DNA of 64,000 nucleotides. It comes from Candidatus Binataceae bacterium (GTDB lineage: Bacteria > Desulfobacterota > Binatia > Binatales > Binataceae). The number at the start of each line of letters is the position of its first letter. Within the stretch, counting starts at the first letter, position 1. The stretch covers positions 1 through 64,000 of the forward strand of contig DATGLK010000018.1 of the NCBI GenBank assembly GCA_035294265.1, written 5' to 3'. The translations under genes were made by a program, and so were the position numbers. Shown here piece after piece: positions 19,809 to 29,331 of this stretch. Under the pieces are notes generated by a model that ran no database searches, was not told the origin of the DNA, and saw only the letters and a program-made list of their open reading frames with translations.

Positions 19809-20933
19809 ATGCGGGCGGTGTGGGCCATCGTGGCCGTACTGCTGGCGTATGGGGCAGGGCCGGCGCGGGCTCAACAGAACGTCAGCCCGATGCTGATCCC
19901 AAACCAGCGCGGGAATCAGAGTGGCGAGGTGCTGGAAATCCCGCGTACCAACAACCAGACCCAAATCCTTCCTCCGGGCGCGCCGCCTAATCTGGCTCCG
20001 CAGCCGGGCGTCGAATTGGAAATCCCCGGCCGGCAACTGCGTAACCAACCCGGCTATGCTCAGGTCACAGTCACCGTGACCAACAGCTCGGGGGTACACA
20101 TCACCGACCTGACCCAAAAAGACTTCAGGGTGTACGAGGACAATCAACAGCGTTCTATTGCCTTCTTCCGGCGCGATGTTAACACCCCCGTCTCGGTCGG
20201 AATTTTGGTGGATACCTCGGGCAGCATGGAGCCCAAGATCCCGCAAGCGCGGCTTGCAATTGCCAATTTCGTGCGTGACCTGAACGCTCAGGACGATGTC
20301 TTTTTGTTTGCCTTCTCGGATCGCCCCTTCCTGCTCCAACCCTTCACCACCAATCACGATGCGGTCTTAAGCCGCTTGGCATTGCTGCACGCCTACGGCC
20401 GCACCGCGCTCTACGACGTGATCCTCGACGGTCTGATCATGGTCTCGCGTGGACGCTATGATAAGAAGGCGCTGCTGGTGGTCACCGACGGGATGGATAC
20501 CGCCAGCGCCTCCGAGCTGCAGCAGGTAGTGACTCAGGCGCGCCGACAAGGGGTGCTGATTTACTCGATCGGCATCGGCGATCCCAACACATCGGGGTCA
20601 TCCATTGGTATTGGCGCATTCATTTTCGGGGGCAGCGACCTCGACCGGGTTGACGCGCAGGTCCTGCAGACCTTGTCGGCGGAGACCGGGGCTAAGACTT
20701 TTATCGTGCGCCAGGTGGGCGACGGCGACCTGCTCAATGCCGCCTGCGAGGCGATCAGCAACGAGTTGCGCGAGCAATATACGCTGGGTTTCCTTTCCAA
20801 CGACCCGTCGGCGGGCGGCTATCGCGGGATCAAGGTCGAGGTACCCTCGCGCCCGGAGCTGAAGGTTCGCGTGCGCAAGGGGGTCACGGTGGGGCATAAT
20901 CCGACCTACGCCGCGGGATCTGGTCCAGGCTGA
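19809..20933 (+). CDS. Secreted VWFA-domain protein (Acidobacteria-type)
   Basis: A 374-residue exported protein: signal peptide ending PARAQ (about residue 22), a Pro/Asn-rich linker, a small beta domain (VTVTVTNSSGVHITDLTQKD, FRVYEDN) and then a von Willebrand A domain. The MIDAS is visible as DTSGSME (DxSxS) with the later conserved Thr region (AYGRTALYD) and Asp (VVTDGMD). This matches the VWFA-related family abundant in Acidobacteria and related phyla. ATG 19809 is preferred over the frame opening at 19707 because it starts the signal peptide. Its 3' end overlaps the convergent membrane-protein gene by 50 bp. Probably metal-dependent protein binding in the periplasm or at the cell surface; partner unknown. 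Confidence 0.8.
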   Translation: MRAVWAIVAVLLAYGAGPARAQQNVSPMLIPNQRGNQSGEVLEIPRTNNQTQILPPGAPPNLAPQPGVELEIPGRQLRNQPGYAQVTVTVTNSSGVHITDLTQKDFRVYEDNQQRSIAFFRRDVNTPVSVGILVDTSGSMEPKIPQARLAIANFVRDLNAQDDVFLFAFSDRPFLLQPFTTNHDAVLSRLALLHAYGRTALYDVILDGLIMVSRGRYDKKALLVVTDGMDTASASELQQVVTQARRQGVLIYSIGIGDPNTSGSSIGIGAFIFGGSDLDRVDAQVLQTLSAETGAKTFIVRQVGDGDLLNAACEAISNELREQYTLGFLSNDPSAGGYRGIKVEVPSRPELKVRVRKGVTVGHNPTYAAGSGPG

Positions 20934-22194
20934 TCCGCCCGCGGCGATAGGCGAAGGACAAGATCCAAACGGCGACGGTACCGCAGCCCAGGCCGCTAGT
21001 GGCCAGGAGCAGCGCGGCGGCTTGCGCGATCCAGCCTGCCTGGGCCAAAACCCCGGTCAGCATCCCGCTCAAGGCTAGGTTGAAGCCCCAAAACAGCGCC
21101 GACTGAAGCGCCCGGACTTGGCTCAGCCGGCGAACCGGCCATCCACGGAGCCTACGGACGCGCGCCACCGCGGCCGGCAGCATATGGTAGGAGGCGGCGA
21201 TGATGAGATTACCGATCCAGCCCAGCAGGGCCGCGATTCCGTAGGCGCTCGCCAGCCGATTGCCTAGCTCGCTCTGCGCCCCGCTCAGGCTCAGCATCAG
21301 CCCCAGCATTAGAACCAGTGCCAAGCTGGCCAGGCTTGCGACCAGATGGCACAACGGCCAAGTCACCGGCAATCTCGAGGCACGCACGAATCGGCCCATC
21401 GCGACGAGATAGACCGCCAACGCCAGCGCGGCGCCCATCGTCCATAGCGTTAGGCCTGGAACTGCGCCGGCCAGCGCTAGGGCCAACCCGACCGTGGCCA
21501 CGCCCAGTGCGCCGACCTGGGCGAAAGCCGTCCGGGGTTTGAGCGGGAGGCCGAGCAAACGCGGCACCAAGCGATACGACATCGCGCACAGCGCCACGCC
21601 TATCCAACCCAGCGCGGCCAGATGGGCATGTGCCGACACATTGCGGAGCACGTCGCCACCCAGGAAGTTGAGGCTCTTGTCCAAGGCCAGCAAGACACCC
21701 ACGCTGCCGGCGAACGCAAAAAAACTCAGGGCGGCAAGCAGCGCCAATTCCATTGCGCCCAGCCGCGCACGCCAAGCCAGAGCTGGTATCAAGTTAAGCG
21801 CAAACAGCAGTATGCTGACCACGACCACCACGCCTGCCATCCAAACTCCATCCCAGCTTCCCAGTAAAAAATGCGAGACCACGCCGGAGGCACCAATCAG
21901 GTAGAGTATGAACTGGAGCCCGACCAAGCGCGGGAAGCGGGGCGGGCGGCTGAAAGCCGGAACGTAAATCAGGATGGCGCCGATTATCGCCGAGCTGATC
22001 CAGCCCAGGGTGAAAGTGTGGACCCAGGCCAGCACCGGCGGTTGGTAGAAGAAATCGCGCGTGGCGGGTAGCGCCCATGGTGCCGCCAGCGCTCCGGCAA
22101 CAAAAGACAAGCTGGCCAAAATCAGAAAATTGACCGCCGCCCGCGCCACGGCGAGTCGCGGTTTAGGCCGGCCGCGACTGAAGCCAAACTTCAT
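20884..22194 (-). CDS. Polytopic membrane protein related to heme-copper oxidase subunit I / NnrS
   Basis: A 436-residue protein with about 12 hydrophobic helices. His residues occur in helix contexts typical of heme proteins of this group: AWVHTFTLGW in an early helix, NVSAHAHLAALGWIG in the middle and IAASYHMLPAA later. This resembles subunit I-like or NnrS-like proteins, which occur as stand-alone genes in several uncultivated lineages and often lack the full six-His set of a true oxidase. The frame is open to TTG 22272; ATG 22194 gives a short cytoplasmic N-terminus before the first helix and is preferred, without ribosome-site support. It overlaps the VWFA gene tail to tail by 50 bp. Confidence 0.62.
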   Translation of the reverse strand: MKFGFSRGRPKPRLAVARAAVNFLILASLSFVAGALAAPWALPATRDFFYQPPVLAWVHTFTLGWISSAIIGAILIYVPAFSRPPRFPRLVGLQFILYLIGASGVVSHFLLGSWDGVWMAGVVVVVSILLFALNLIPALAWRARLGAMELALLAALSFFAFAGSVGVLLALDKSLNFLGGDVLRNVSAHAHLAALGWIGVALCAMSYRLVPRLLGLPLKPRTAFAQVGALGVATVGLALALAGAVPGLTLWTMGAALALAVYLVAMGRFVRASRLPVTWPLCHLVASLASLALVLMLGLMLSLSGAQSELGNRLASAYGIAALLGWIGNLIIAASYHMLPAAVARVRRLRGWPVRRLSQVRALQSALFWGFNLALSGMLTGVLAQAGWIAQAAALLLATSGLGCGTVAVWILSFAYRRGRISLDQIPRRRSDYAPP

Positions 22195-22310
22195 TCGGGC
22201 GATTAAATCCCGGCGCGGCGAGCGAGGCCAGAGCGTAACTTGAGCACAGGACGAGCCGAGGTTGCCCTTCAAGCCGCGATTGGCTCAGACTACAGCCACG
22301 GGGTTGCGGC

Positions 22311-22937
22311 ATGGCCATTGAACTAAGCCAGGAGGCGTTTGAGCGGCTGGATGAGCAAGACGATCGGCTCTTCTATGCCTTCCCCCGCTTTACCGTTCAT
22401 ATCGACTCGCGCGCGATTCGAATCGCAGGCGAAATCTTCGCCCGCTACCTGCCGGTGGGCGGCAGGTTGTTGGATCTCATGAGCAGTTGGCGTTCGCATC
22501 TGCCTGACACTCTGACTCCTGCCGCCGTCGTCGGAGTGGGACTTAATCGACTGGAGATGGAAGACAATCCGGCGTTGACCCAAATCGTGGTTCACGATCT
22601 CAACCGCGCGCCCCATTTGGAATTGGAAGATCGCACCTTCGATGGCGCGATTCTGACCGTATCGGTGCAGTACTTGACCCAACCGGTGGCGCTGTTTGCC
22701 GATACTGCTCGCGTTCTGCGCGTCGGCGCGCCTTTCGTCGTTTTGTTTTCCAATCGCATGTTTTGGGATAAAGCCGTGCGGATCTGGCGCGAGAGCAGCG
22801 AGTCTCGGCGGATAGAGCTGGTAAAGACCTATTTTGAGCAAACCCAGTGCTTCGAGCGACTGGAAGTAGTGGATCGCAGCGAAGCCGCCGGCTTCGATCC
22901 GGTGTACGCGGTGGTCGGCTGGCGCCGCAACAATTAA
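22311..22937 (+). CDS. Class I SAM-dependent methyltransferase-like protein
   Basis: A 208-residue protein with a Rossmann methyltransferase core. GGRLLDLMSSWRSHLP occupies motif I in place of the usual GxGxG, with VVGVGLNRLEM as motif II, then VVHDLN and FDGAILTVSVQYL as motif IV, and ARVLRVGAPFVVLFSNRMFW as motifs V-VI. Such proteins are usually annotated as putative methyltransferases, and the weak motif I makes SAM binding uncertain. It lies 275 bp upstream of glnE with a hairpin between. No substrate can be proposed. Confidence 0.7.
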   Translation: MAIELSQEAFERLDEQDDRLFYAFPRFTVHIDSRAIRIAGEIFARYLPVGGRLLDLMSSWRSHLPDTLTPAAVVGVGLNRLEMEDNPALTQIVVHDLNRAPHLELEDRTFDGAILTVSVQYLTQPVALFADTARVLRVGAPFVVLFSNRMFWDKAVRIWRESSESRRIELVKTYFEQTQCFERLEVVDRSEAAGFDPVYAVVGWRRNN

Positions 22938-23119
22938 TTCTTTAAGTTGCCAATCAGAGAACGCGGGTTTCATCAGGGCAGAACAAAACGCGGAAGCGCT
23001 GTCGCGGTGGTTGCGTGGATAAAGCGCGAAATCGGCGGCGACTCAACTGTCCCTAGCCTTGTCGATCAATAGCCAGGGTCCCATGGCCCAGCCGGAGTGA
23101 ACCAACGTCCCAGGAATGC

Positions 23120-23137
23120 TCCGGTTCGTTAACCGGA
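23120..23137 (+). other. Short hairpin upstream of glnE
   Basis: TCCGGTT-CGTT-AACCGGA is a 7-bp perfect stem with a four-base loop, 74 bp before the glnE start. No U-tract follows. It may be a terminator remnant after the methyltransferase gene or a leader element of glnE. Confidence 0.3.
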
Positions 23138-23211
23138 ACGTGTCGCCCGCTTCGGTAAATTAAATTTTCCTGCCTGGGTTCTTCCAACGGCTGAGGCCAG
23201 CTAGAGTTGGG

Positions 23212-26200
23212 ATGCGGCGGTTCACTTGGGCCGCGCGGACCGGCTCCATGGCAACGGTCTTAACTCCATTGGATAGCCACCTGCGGTCGTTAGCGGTGCG
23301 GCTAGGCCAGCAAGTGGTCGATCCCCAGCTGGCGGGGCGCCTGCTTGAGCTAGTCAAACAACGCGCTCCCGACGAAGGGCTGGCCTTGGTCGGCCTGATC
23401 AAATTGGGCGAGCGCTCGGCTTCCGGGATGGCCCGGCTGGGCGCCGATCTTGACTTCGCCTCCGACCTGATCTTCTGCCTGGGCAGCTCGGAAAGCGTGG
23501 GTAATTACCTTGCTCGTCGCCAGGATTGGTGGGAAGCGGCCGCGGCGGTGCGAAACGCCGATGCAGCGGCGTTGGCCCGAACGATTGAGTTTGTTCCCCC
23601 AGCCATGGTCGAGCGCGAAGCCGGCGCTGCGCTGCTGGCGGAGTTTAAAGAGCATCACTTCGTCCGACTGGCGATGGCCGATCTGCTGGGGCGTATCAGC
23701 GTGGTCGAAACCATGGAGCTGATGTCGCAACTGGCCGAACAATGCGTCGCCGGCGCCCTGGCGATGGCGCGCAAGCTACAAGCCCAGCGGCTCAATCCCG
23801 CGCTCCAATTCTGCGTCATCGCGCTAGGCAAGCTCGGGGTGTCGGAATTGAACCTCAGCTCCGACGTTGACTTGAGCTATCTTTTCGACGCGCCCGATGC
23901 TCAGGCGGCGCAGGACAGCGCCCATCGCTTGGGCAACCTGCTTAGCGAATTGCTGGCCGGTGCCTTCAGGGTCGACCTCCGCTTGCGTCCGGGCGGCTCG
24001 CACGCACCGCTAGTGAGCTCACTGGAAAGCGCGGTGAACTTCTACCAGAACTTCGGCCAAACCTGGGAGCGCGCGGCGTTGCTGCGGGCGCGGCCAGTGG
24101 CGGGCGATCTGGCGCTGGGAGCGCGCTTGATAGCGGAGCTCAGCCCCTTCATCTATCGCCGCTTTCTGGATTTCGAAACGCTCCATCAACTGCGCACGAT
24201 GAAGCAGATGATCGAGCAGGAACTGCGCTCGCCGGCGGCGGTGGAAAGCAACATCAAGCTGGGACGAGGCGGAATTCGCGAGCTGGAATTCATCGTGCAA
24301 GCGCTAACCCTGGTCTATGGCGGGCGCGATCCACGGCTGCGCTATCCGCGTACCCTCGATGCGCTGGCGCGGCTGCAGGAGGGAGCTTATTTGAGTGCCG
24401 CGCGCGCGCGCCAACTGAGCGCGGCCTATCTGTTCCTGCGCGACGTCGAGCACAAGCTGCAGGTGGTCGCCAATCTGCAAACTCATTCTCTGCCCGCCGA
24501 CCCCAGAGCACTCCGCCAGTTGGCTGCGCGCATGGGTTTTGGCAAGGAGGCTGGGGGACTCGCGCGCTTCGAGGCGGTCCTGACCGAGCATCGCCGCCTG
24601 GTTGCCGAGCTGTTTCGTGAAATGCTGCCGGGAGGAGAGGGTAATGGAGCGATGGCAGCCTCCGACCTGGCTCGCCAGACCTTCGCCGCCGCGCTGGAGC
24701 CCGAGGCTGCGGCCGCGGGCCTACAGGCGCTGGGCTTCGCCCAAGCCAGCGAGAGCGCCGGCCATCTGCTTCTGCTCGCGCGTGGTCCCGCTGGCGCTTT
24801 AGCCAGCCCGCGCCGGCGCGAGCTGCTGCAAGCCTTGGGCCCGTTGCTGCTGGACGAAATCAGCGCGTTGCCCAATCCCGACCACGCGCTGGCCAACCTC
24901 GCCGCCTGCATCGCGGCGATCGGTGCGCGTACCTCTTTTTTGACCATGCTGCAGCAGCACCCGGCCACCCGCCGGATGTTACTGAGCCTATTTTCCTCAA
25001 GCCAGTATCTGTCGGGGCTGTTTATCCGCCATCCCGAGATGCTGGACGTGTTGGTGCGGTCCGATCTGGCCCGCCTGCGCCGCTCGGCGTTGGAGATTCG
25101 GGCCGAGTTAAATGGTCTGCTGGCCCATTGTGTGGACTTTGAAAGCCAGCTGGACGCGATGCGCAGCTTTCGCCATCAGGAATTTTTACGGGTCGCGATC
25201 GCCGACGTCGCGGGCCAACTAGATCTGGCGGCAGTGGCGGCGGAACTGAGCACCGTGGCCGAAGCCGTATTGGTGGCGGCATTGGAATTGGCACGCCAGC
25301 AAGTGGCGTCCAGCTATCCCAGCGCCCGCCAGTTACAGCTGTGCGTGCTGGCGATGGGACGGCTGGGGGCGGCAGAAATGGCTTACAACTCCGACCTTGA
25401 CCTGATTTTCGTCTATGCCGGGCAGGACAACCGCGACCTGGAGGTAGCCGCGCGCGTCGCCCAAAAACTCATCGCCATCCTAGAGGCGCGCACTCGCGAA
25501 GGCTATTTATACAAATGCGATCTGCGCCTACGACCCTCGGGCAACGCCGGGCCCTTGGTCACCTCTCTGGCCGGCTTCATCGACTACCATCGCAATAGTT
25601 CGGCGACCTGGGAGCGGCTGGCATTGATTCGCGGTCGCACGGTGGCGGGTGCCCCAGAGCTGGGTGTGGAGGTAGAGAAAGCCCGCCAGCATTTTGTCTT
25701 CAGGCGTGCTCTGAACGCCGCCGAAGTGGCAGAAATCGCCGCTATGCGTGCTCGAATCGAACACGAACTGGGCGCTGAAAACGCTTTCCAGCTAAATCTC
25801 AAGCAGGGGCCGGGGGGCTTGATCGATGTGCAATTCCTGACCCAGATGATGGCGCTACGTTACGGACACGACCATCCGCAATTGCGCGGGCGCGGGGTGC
25901 GCCAGCTCCTCGCCGGGTTGAAAGCTACCGGGCTAATGGATGGGGTCGAGGTCGACCTGCTGCGCCAGAATTACGAATTCCTTGAACGGCTAGAAAGCTA
26001 CCTGCGCATGGACACCGACCAGGCCGCGTGGGCGGTTTCCACTCAGCGTGCCAAGCTAAGTCCTCTGGCGCGGCGGATGGGCTTCGAGGGTGAGGATGGG
26101 GCCGAGCGAATGCTGACGGAATTGGGCGAGCGTCGTGCCCAGATCCGTGCCAGCTTCGAACGCCACTTCCAACGCGAAGCAGCCGCCGCGGCGCGGGAAG

Positions 26201-26220
26201 CCAGTGGTCAAGGTGCATAA
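23212..26220 (+). CDS. glnE: Bifunctional glutamine synthetase adenylyltransferase/adenylyl-removing enzyme
   Basis: A 1002-residue GlnE that adenylylates and de-adenylylates glutamine synthetase in response to PII. Two nucleotidyltransferase domains are visible: the N-terminal de-adenylylase with ALGKLGVSELNLSSDVDLSY near residue 202, and the C-terminal adenylylase with MGRLGAAEMAYNSDLDLIFV near 710. Both keep the SD-x-D metal motif. GRGGIRELEF (about 347) and QGPGGLIDVQFLTQMMALRY (about 864) are the conserved post-domain helices. Length fits the usual 940-1000. ATG 23212 is taken; Met at 23248 is also possible. Its presence implies PII-linked nitrogen control. A CobU-like gene follows after 57 bp. 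Confidence 0.93.
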   Translation: MRRFTWAARTGSMATVLTPLDSHLRSLAVRLGQQVVDPQLAGRLLELVKQRAPDEGLALVGLIKLGERSASGMARLGADLDFASDLIFCLGSSESVGNYLARRQDWWEAAAAVRNADAAALARTIEFVPPAMVEREAGAALLAEFKEHHFVRLAMADLLGRISVVETMELMSQLAEQCVAGALAMARKLQAQRLNPALQFCVIALGKLGVSELNLSSDVDLSYLFDAPDAQAAQDSAHRLGNLLSELLAGAFRVDLRLRPGGSHAPLVSSLESAVNFYQNFGQTWERAALLRARPVAGDLALGARLIAELSPFIYRRFLDFETLHQLRTMKQMIEQELRSPAAVESNIKLGRGGIRELEFIVQALTLVYGGRDPRLRYPRTLDALARLQEGAYLSAARARQLSAAYLFLRDVEHKLQVVANLQTHSLPADPRALRQLAARMGFGKEAGGLARFEAVLTEHRRLVAELFREMLPGGEGNGAMAASDLARQTFAAALEPEAAAAGLQALGFAQASESAGHLLLLARGPAGALASPRRRELLQALGPLLLDEISALPNPDHALANLAACIAAIGARTSFLTMLQQHPATRRMLLSLFSSSQYLSGLFIRHPEMLDVLVRSDLARLRRSALEIRAELNGLLAHCVDFESQLDAMRSFRHQEFLRVAIADVAGQLDLAAVAAELSTVAEAVLVAALELARQQVASSYPSARQLQLCVLAMGRLGAAEMAYNSDLDLIFVYAGQDNRDLEVAARVAQKLIAILEARTREGYLYKCDLRLRPSGNAGPLVTSLAGFIDYHRNSSATWERLALIRGRTVAGAPELGVEVEKARQHFVFRRALNAAEVAEIAAMRARIEHELGAENAFQLNLKQGPGGLIDVQFLTQMMALRYGHDHPQLRGRGVRQLLAGLKATGLMDGVEVDLLRQNYEFLERLESYLRMDTDQAAWAVSTQRAKLSPLARRMGFEGEDGAERMLTELGERRAQIRASFERHFQREAAAAAREASGQGA

Positions 26221-26277
26221 CGTCGCGCCGGCTTGCTTCTTTTGTCGATGGTTACGTTTGGGAGCCCAAACCCTGGA

Positions 26278-26829
26278 ATGTCACAATCAATGGACTACCC
26301 TCATCTCGTTCTGGTTACCGGTGGCAGTCGCAGCGGTAAAAGCGCGCACGCGCTGGAGCTGGCGGCGCAGGCTGCCGACCGCAAACGCGCCCCCGCTTTT
26401 TTTATCGCCACCGCTCAGGCGCTCGACGAGGAGATGGCGGCGCGCATCGCGCGCCATCGCGCTGCCCGGCCGGCGCGCTTTCGGACCATCGAGGAGCCGG
26501 TGGCTCTCATCGAGGCGTTGGGCGGAGTCGAGGATAACCCGGGCTCGGTGGTGGTAATCGATTGCTTGACCTTGTGGCTTTCCAATTTGATTGCGCGCGC
26601 GCTGAGCGACGAGGCGGTTGTGTCGCAAGCCGAAGCGCTGGCCCGCACCCTGACTTTGGCGCGCTATTCGAGCGTAGTGGTAAGCGGCGAGGTCGGCTCT
26701 GGTCTGGTCCCGATCGAGCCGCTGGGGCGGCGCTTTCGCGACCTTTTGGGCTGGACCAACCAACTCGTGGCACGCGCTGCCGACCGGGTCATTCTGATGG
26801 TCGCGGGCTGTCCGCTGGTCATCAAGTAA
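26278..26829 (+). CDS. cobU: Adenosylcobinamide kinase/guanylyltransferase (CobU/CobP)
   Basis: A 183-residue kinase that phosphorylates adenosylcobinamide and transfers GMP in the nucleotide-loop assembly of vitamin B12. Motifs: P-loop VTGGSRSGKS at about residues 13-22, ATAQALDEEM with the family EM pair, IDCLTLWLSN, SGEVGSGLVP, and the C-terminal LLGWTNQLVARAAD and GCPLVIK. All family blocks are present. Start choice is uncertain between ATG 26278, ATG 26290 and upstream 26248; 26278 has GGGAG about 11 nt before it. No other cobalamin genes are in the window. An ABC transporter of the BacA/YddA group, some members of which import cobalamin, lies 0.8 kb downstream. Confidence 0.88.
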   Translation: MSQSMDYPHLVLVTGGSRSGKSAHALELAAQAADRKRAPAFFIATAQALDEEMAARIARHRAARPARFRTIEEPVALIEALGGVEDNPGSVVVIDCLTLWLSNLIARALSDEAVVSQAEALARTLTLARYSSVVVSGEVGSGLVPIEPLGRRFRDLLGWTNQLVARAADRVILMVAGCPLVIK

Positions 26830-26943
26830 ATCTCGCGGCTGCTCGCCGCGCTCCGCCGCGAGCGTGCTACAGGCCTATATCTGTGCTTTGATGTTGGGCA
26901 CGGACCGATCACTCATCAAGTTTAAATTGAGGCCCAGGCTTGC

Positions 26944-27375
26944 ATGCCCTCCTCGCTCAAGCGCTTCTATAAAGGCTCCGTGGCTCTCCAACTTCTGCGC
27001 TGGCTGGTGCAAGCGCTACTGCTCCTGGCGCTCGTCGGTAGCGTGGCGTTACTGCTGGCCGATGCTGCTTCGGCTCGGGCCTGGGCTTTTTCAAGGTTTG
27101 TAGCGCTTGCGTCCGGTCATGCCTCGCTATCGGCTCTGCCGCTGTTGGCTGCCGGTTTATGCTATCTCGCTTTACAAGTAGTGTTGCGGCCCAAACCCTG
27201 GCAGTTGTTTAAGCGCTTGATGCTGGGTGCGGCCTTCGTGCTGTGGGGTGTCGTGCAACTGATGCCTTCCGGTACCCTGGCTACTCATCTGGGCGATATC
27301 GTCATCGCGCTCTACGTTTTTGACCTGGGTTTGATGATCCACTCGGAGTTGGCCACTGCCACCCCAGCGTCATGA
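26944..27375 (+). CDS. Small four-helix membrane protein, unknown
   Basis: A 143-residue protein with four predicted helices: VALQLLRWLVQALLLLALVG, SLSALPLLAAGLCYLALQVV, KRLMLGAAFVLWGVVQL and LGDIVIALYVFDLGLM. Short loops carry few charges; RPKPWQLFKR before helix 3 suggests a cytoplasmic loop by the positive-inside rule. No family is recognised. It lies between the CobU-like gene and an ABC transporter on the same strand, with gaps of 114 and 276 bp, so operon membership is uncertain. Confidence 0.6.
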   Translation: MPSSLKRFYKGSVALQLLRWLVQALLLLALVGSVALLLADAASARAWAFSRFVALASGHASLSALPLLAAGLCYLALQVVLRPKPWQLFKRLMLGAAFVLWGVVQLMPSGTLATHLGDIVIALYVFDLGLMIHSELATATPAS

Positions 27376-27651
27376 GTGGCCGCCACGCAGCGGATCGACC
27401 CGTTGTCAATGGCACCACCGATTTTCTCAATTCCCGGGCAAAGCTGAGGCGAATCCTTTTGCCACCGTCACTTAGCCCCCCCTGGCGGTCGGCCAGGGCG
27501 AAGGTGTTTGCTCGCGCTCGGGACACTCCGGCGCGCCGGTTGAAGCGCCGAACTGTAGCCGCTTTCGGCAATCGAACAAATCGGCAGGCTCCAACGTATA
27601 GTTAACAGGGTATGTCGCCGCGCGAAGGCGCAATCCTGAAAGGGAGCAACG

Positions 27652-29331
27652 GTGGACCGATTCGATCGTCAGTTCTGGCATCGCTTGTGGCTGCTGACCA
27701 AGCCCTATTGGGTTTCGGCGCGGCGGCGGCGAGCGCTTTGGCTGCTGTTTGCGGTGACCGCCTTAAGTCTGGGTGCAATCACCATGAGCGCGGTGTTCAG
27801 CTACGTATCTCGCGACGTGATGAACGCCTTGCAAGCACGCAATTCTTCGCAGTTTTACCATCTGATGCTGCTTTACGTGGCATGGATCATCATATACGTC
27901 CCAATGGCCACCTATCAGCCCTATTTGAGCGGAATCCTTGGTATAGAATGGCGAGATTGGATGACCACCGATTATGTGGCGCGCAGCCTGCGCAACCATG
28001 CGCTATATCGCGTCATGCGCGATCGGCGGGTCGACAACCCCGACCAGCGTATTAGCGAGGACCTCAACAGCTTTACCAGCGGAGCCCTGAACTATTCTAA
28101 CGCAATTCTCAGCGCGGTGGTTACCGCGGCCACTTTCTTCGGTATTCTTTGGTCGATTTCCCATTGGCTGGCGCTTTGCCTAATCCTCTATGCGCTATTA
28201 GGCACCTGGGGCGCGATCATAATCGGCCGCCGCTTGGTGCATATCAATTTCGATCAGCAACGCTATGAAGCCGACTACCGGTTCGCCCTGGTACATGCCC
28301 GAAATAATGCCGAAGCAATCGCGCTCTACCAGGGTGAGCAGCAAGAAGCTGGGCATCTCGGCAGCCGCTTTTCGCGGGTGGTGAGTAATTTCAAGCTGCT
28401 GCTGCTGTGGCAGCGCCACCTGACTTTATTTACCCATACCTATAATAATGCCGCGGGGCTGGTGCCTTATTTCGTGCTGGCTGGAGCGTACTTCTCGGGC
28501 CGCTACAAGCTGGGGGAATTTACTCAGGCCGCCTTCGCGTTCGAGATGCTGCAACATTCGCTATCATTGGTGGTGAATCGGTTCGAGGGGCTGACCGAGT
28601 ACGCCTCGGTGGTCAATCGACTGGCCGACTTCAGCGAGCAATGCGAGCGGGCCGCGGCGCCGATCAGGGAAGGGGAAGAAGCGATCGCGGTGAGCGAGGG
28701 CGATTACCTGGCGGCAGCGGATTTGAGCGTGCTGACTCCTGACCGCAGCCGCCTTCTGCAAGACCGCTTGTCCTTCCGCGTCAACCCGGGCCATAGTCTG
28801 CTGATCCTCGGTCCGAGCGGGGCGGGGAAAACCACGCTGATGCGGGTGGTGGCTGGTCTATGGCGCCAGGGAAGTGGCCACATTGTGCGGCCGGCGCTTG
28901 AGCAAATCCTTTTCCTGCCGCAGCAGCCCTACCTGGTCTTGGGTTCCTTGCGCGAGCAGCTGCGCTACCCACGCGCCGGCCAGTGCGACGATCGAGCACT
29001 GCTGGCGGTCTTGGCTGCCGTCAATTTGGCCGAGCTACCGGCACGCTGGGGCGGGCTAGATGCCCAAGCGGACTGGGCTGTAGTCTTGTCGATAGGTGAA
29101 CAACAGCGCTTGGCCTTTGCCCGTTTGTTGCTTAATCGCCCGCGCTGGGCCTTTCTGGATGAAGCCACCAGCGCTTTGGACCTCGAAACCGAGGCTCTGC
29201 TCTATAGCCAGCTGGCCCGCCTGCCCACCACCGTCATCAGCATTGCCCATCGCACTACCTTGCGCCGCTACCATCGGGAATGTTTGCAACTGCGGCCCGT
29301 TCTAAGCGAATTGTCCGCGAAATCGACCTGA
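27652..29331 (+). CDS. ABC transporter, fused permease and ATPase (BacA/SbmA-YddA group)
   Basis: A 559-residue half transporter with an N-terminal ABC_membrane_2 domain (residues 1 to about 340; opening RLWLLTKPYW, then YVSRDVMNALQARNSSQFY) and a C-terminal nucleotide-binding domain: Walker A GPSGAGKTT near 386, FLPQQPYLVLGSLREQLRYP as Q-loop region, signature LSIGEQQR near 478, Walker B WAFLDEATSALD near 500. This is the YddA/Rv1819c/BacA type, whose members import cobalamin, peptides or long-chain acyl-CoA. GTG 27652 is the start, with AAAGGGAG upstream. Proximity to a CobU-like gene makes corrinoid uptake a reasonable but unproven guess. Confidence 0.85.
   Translation: MDRFDRQFWHRLWLLTKPYWVSARRRRALWLLFAVTALSLGAITMSAVFSYVSRDVMNALQARNSSQFYHLMLLYVAWIIIYVPMATYQPYLSGILGIEWRDWMTTDYVARSLRNHALYRVMRDRRVDNPDQRISEDLNSFTSGALNYSNAILSAVVTAATFFGILWSISHWLALCLILYALLGTWGAIIIGRRLVHINFDQQRYEADYRFALVHARNNAEAIALYQGEQQEAGHLGSRFSRVVSNFKLLLLWQRHLTLFTHTYNNAAGLVPYFVLAGAYFSGRYKLGEFTQAAFAFEMLQHSLSLVVNRFEGLTEYASVVNRLADFSEQCERAAAPIREGEEAIAVSEGDYLAAADLSVLTPDRSRLLQDRLSFRVNPGHSLLILGPSGAGKTTLMRVVAGLWRQGSGHIVRPALEQILFLPQQPYLVLGSLREQLRYPRAGQCDDRALLAVLAAVNLAELPARWGGLDAQADWAVVLSIGEQQRLAFARLLLNRPRWAFLDEATSALDLETEALLYSQLARLPTTVISIAHRTTLRRYHRECLQLRPVLSELSAKST

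Noticed and set aside
23212-26220. Frames antisense to glnE, up to 161 codons
   Set aside because: All lie inside the glnE frame with its two catalytic motifs; they are shadows.
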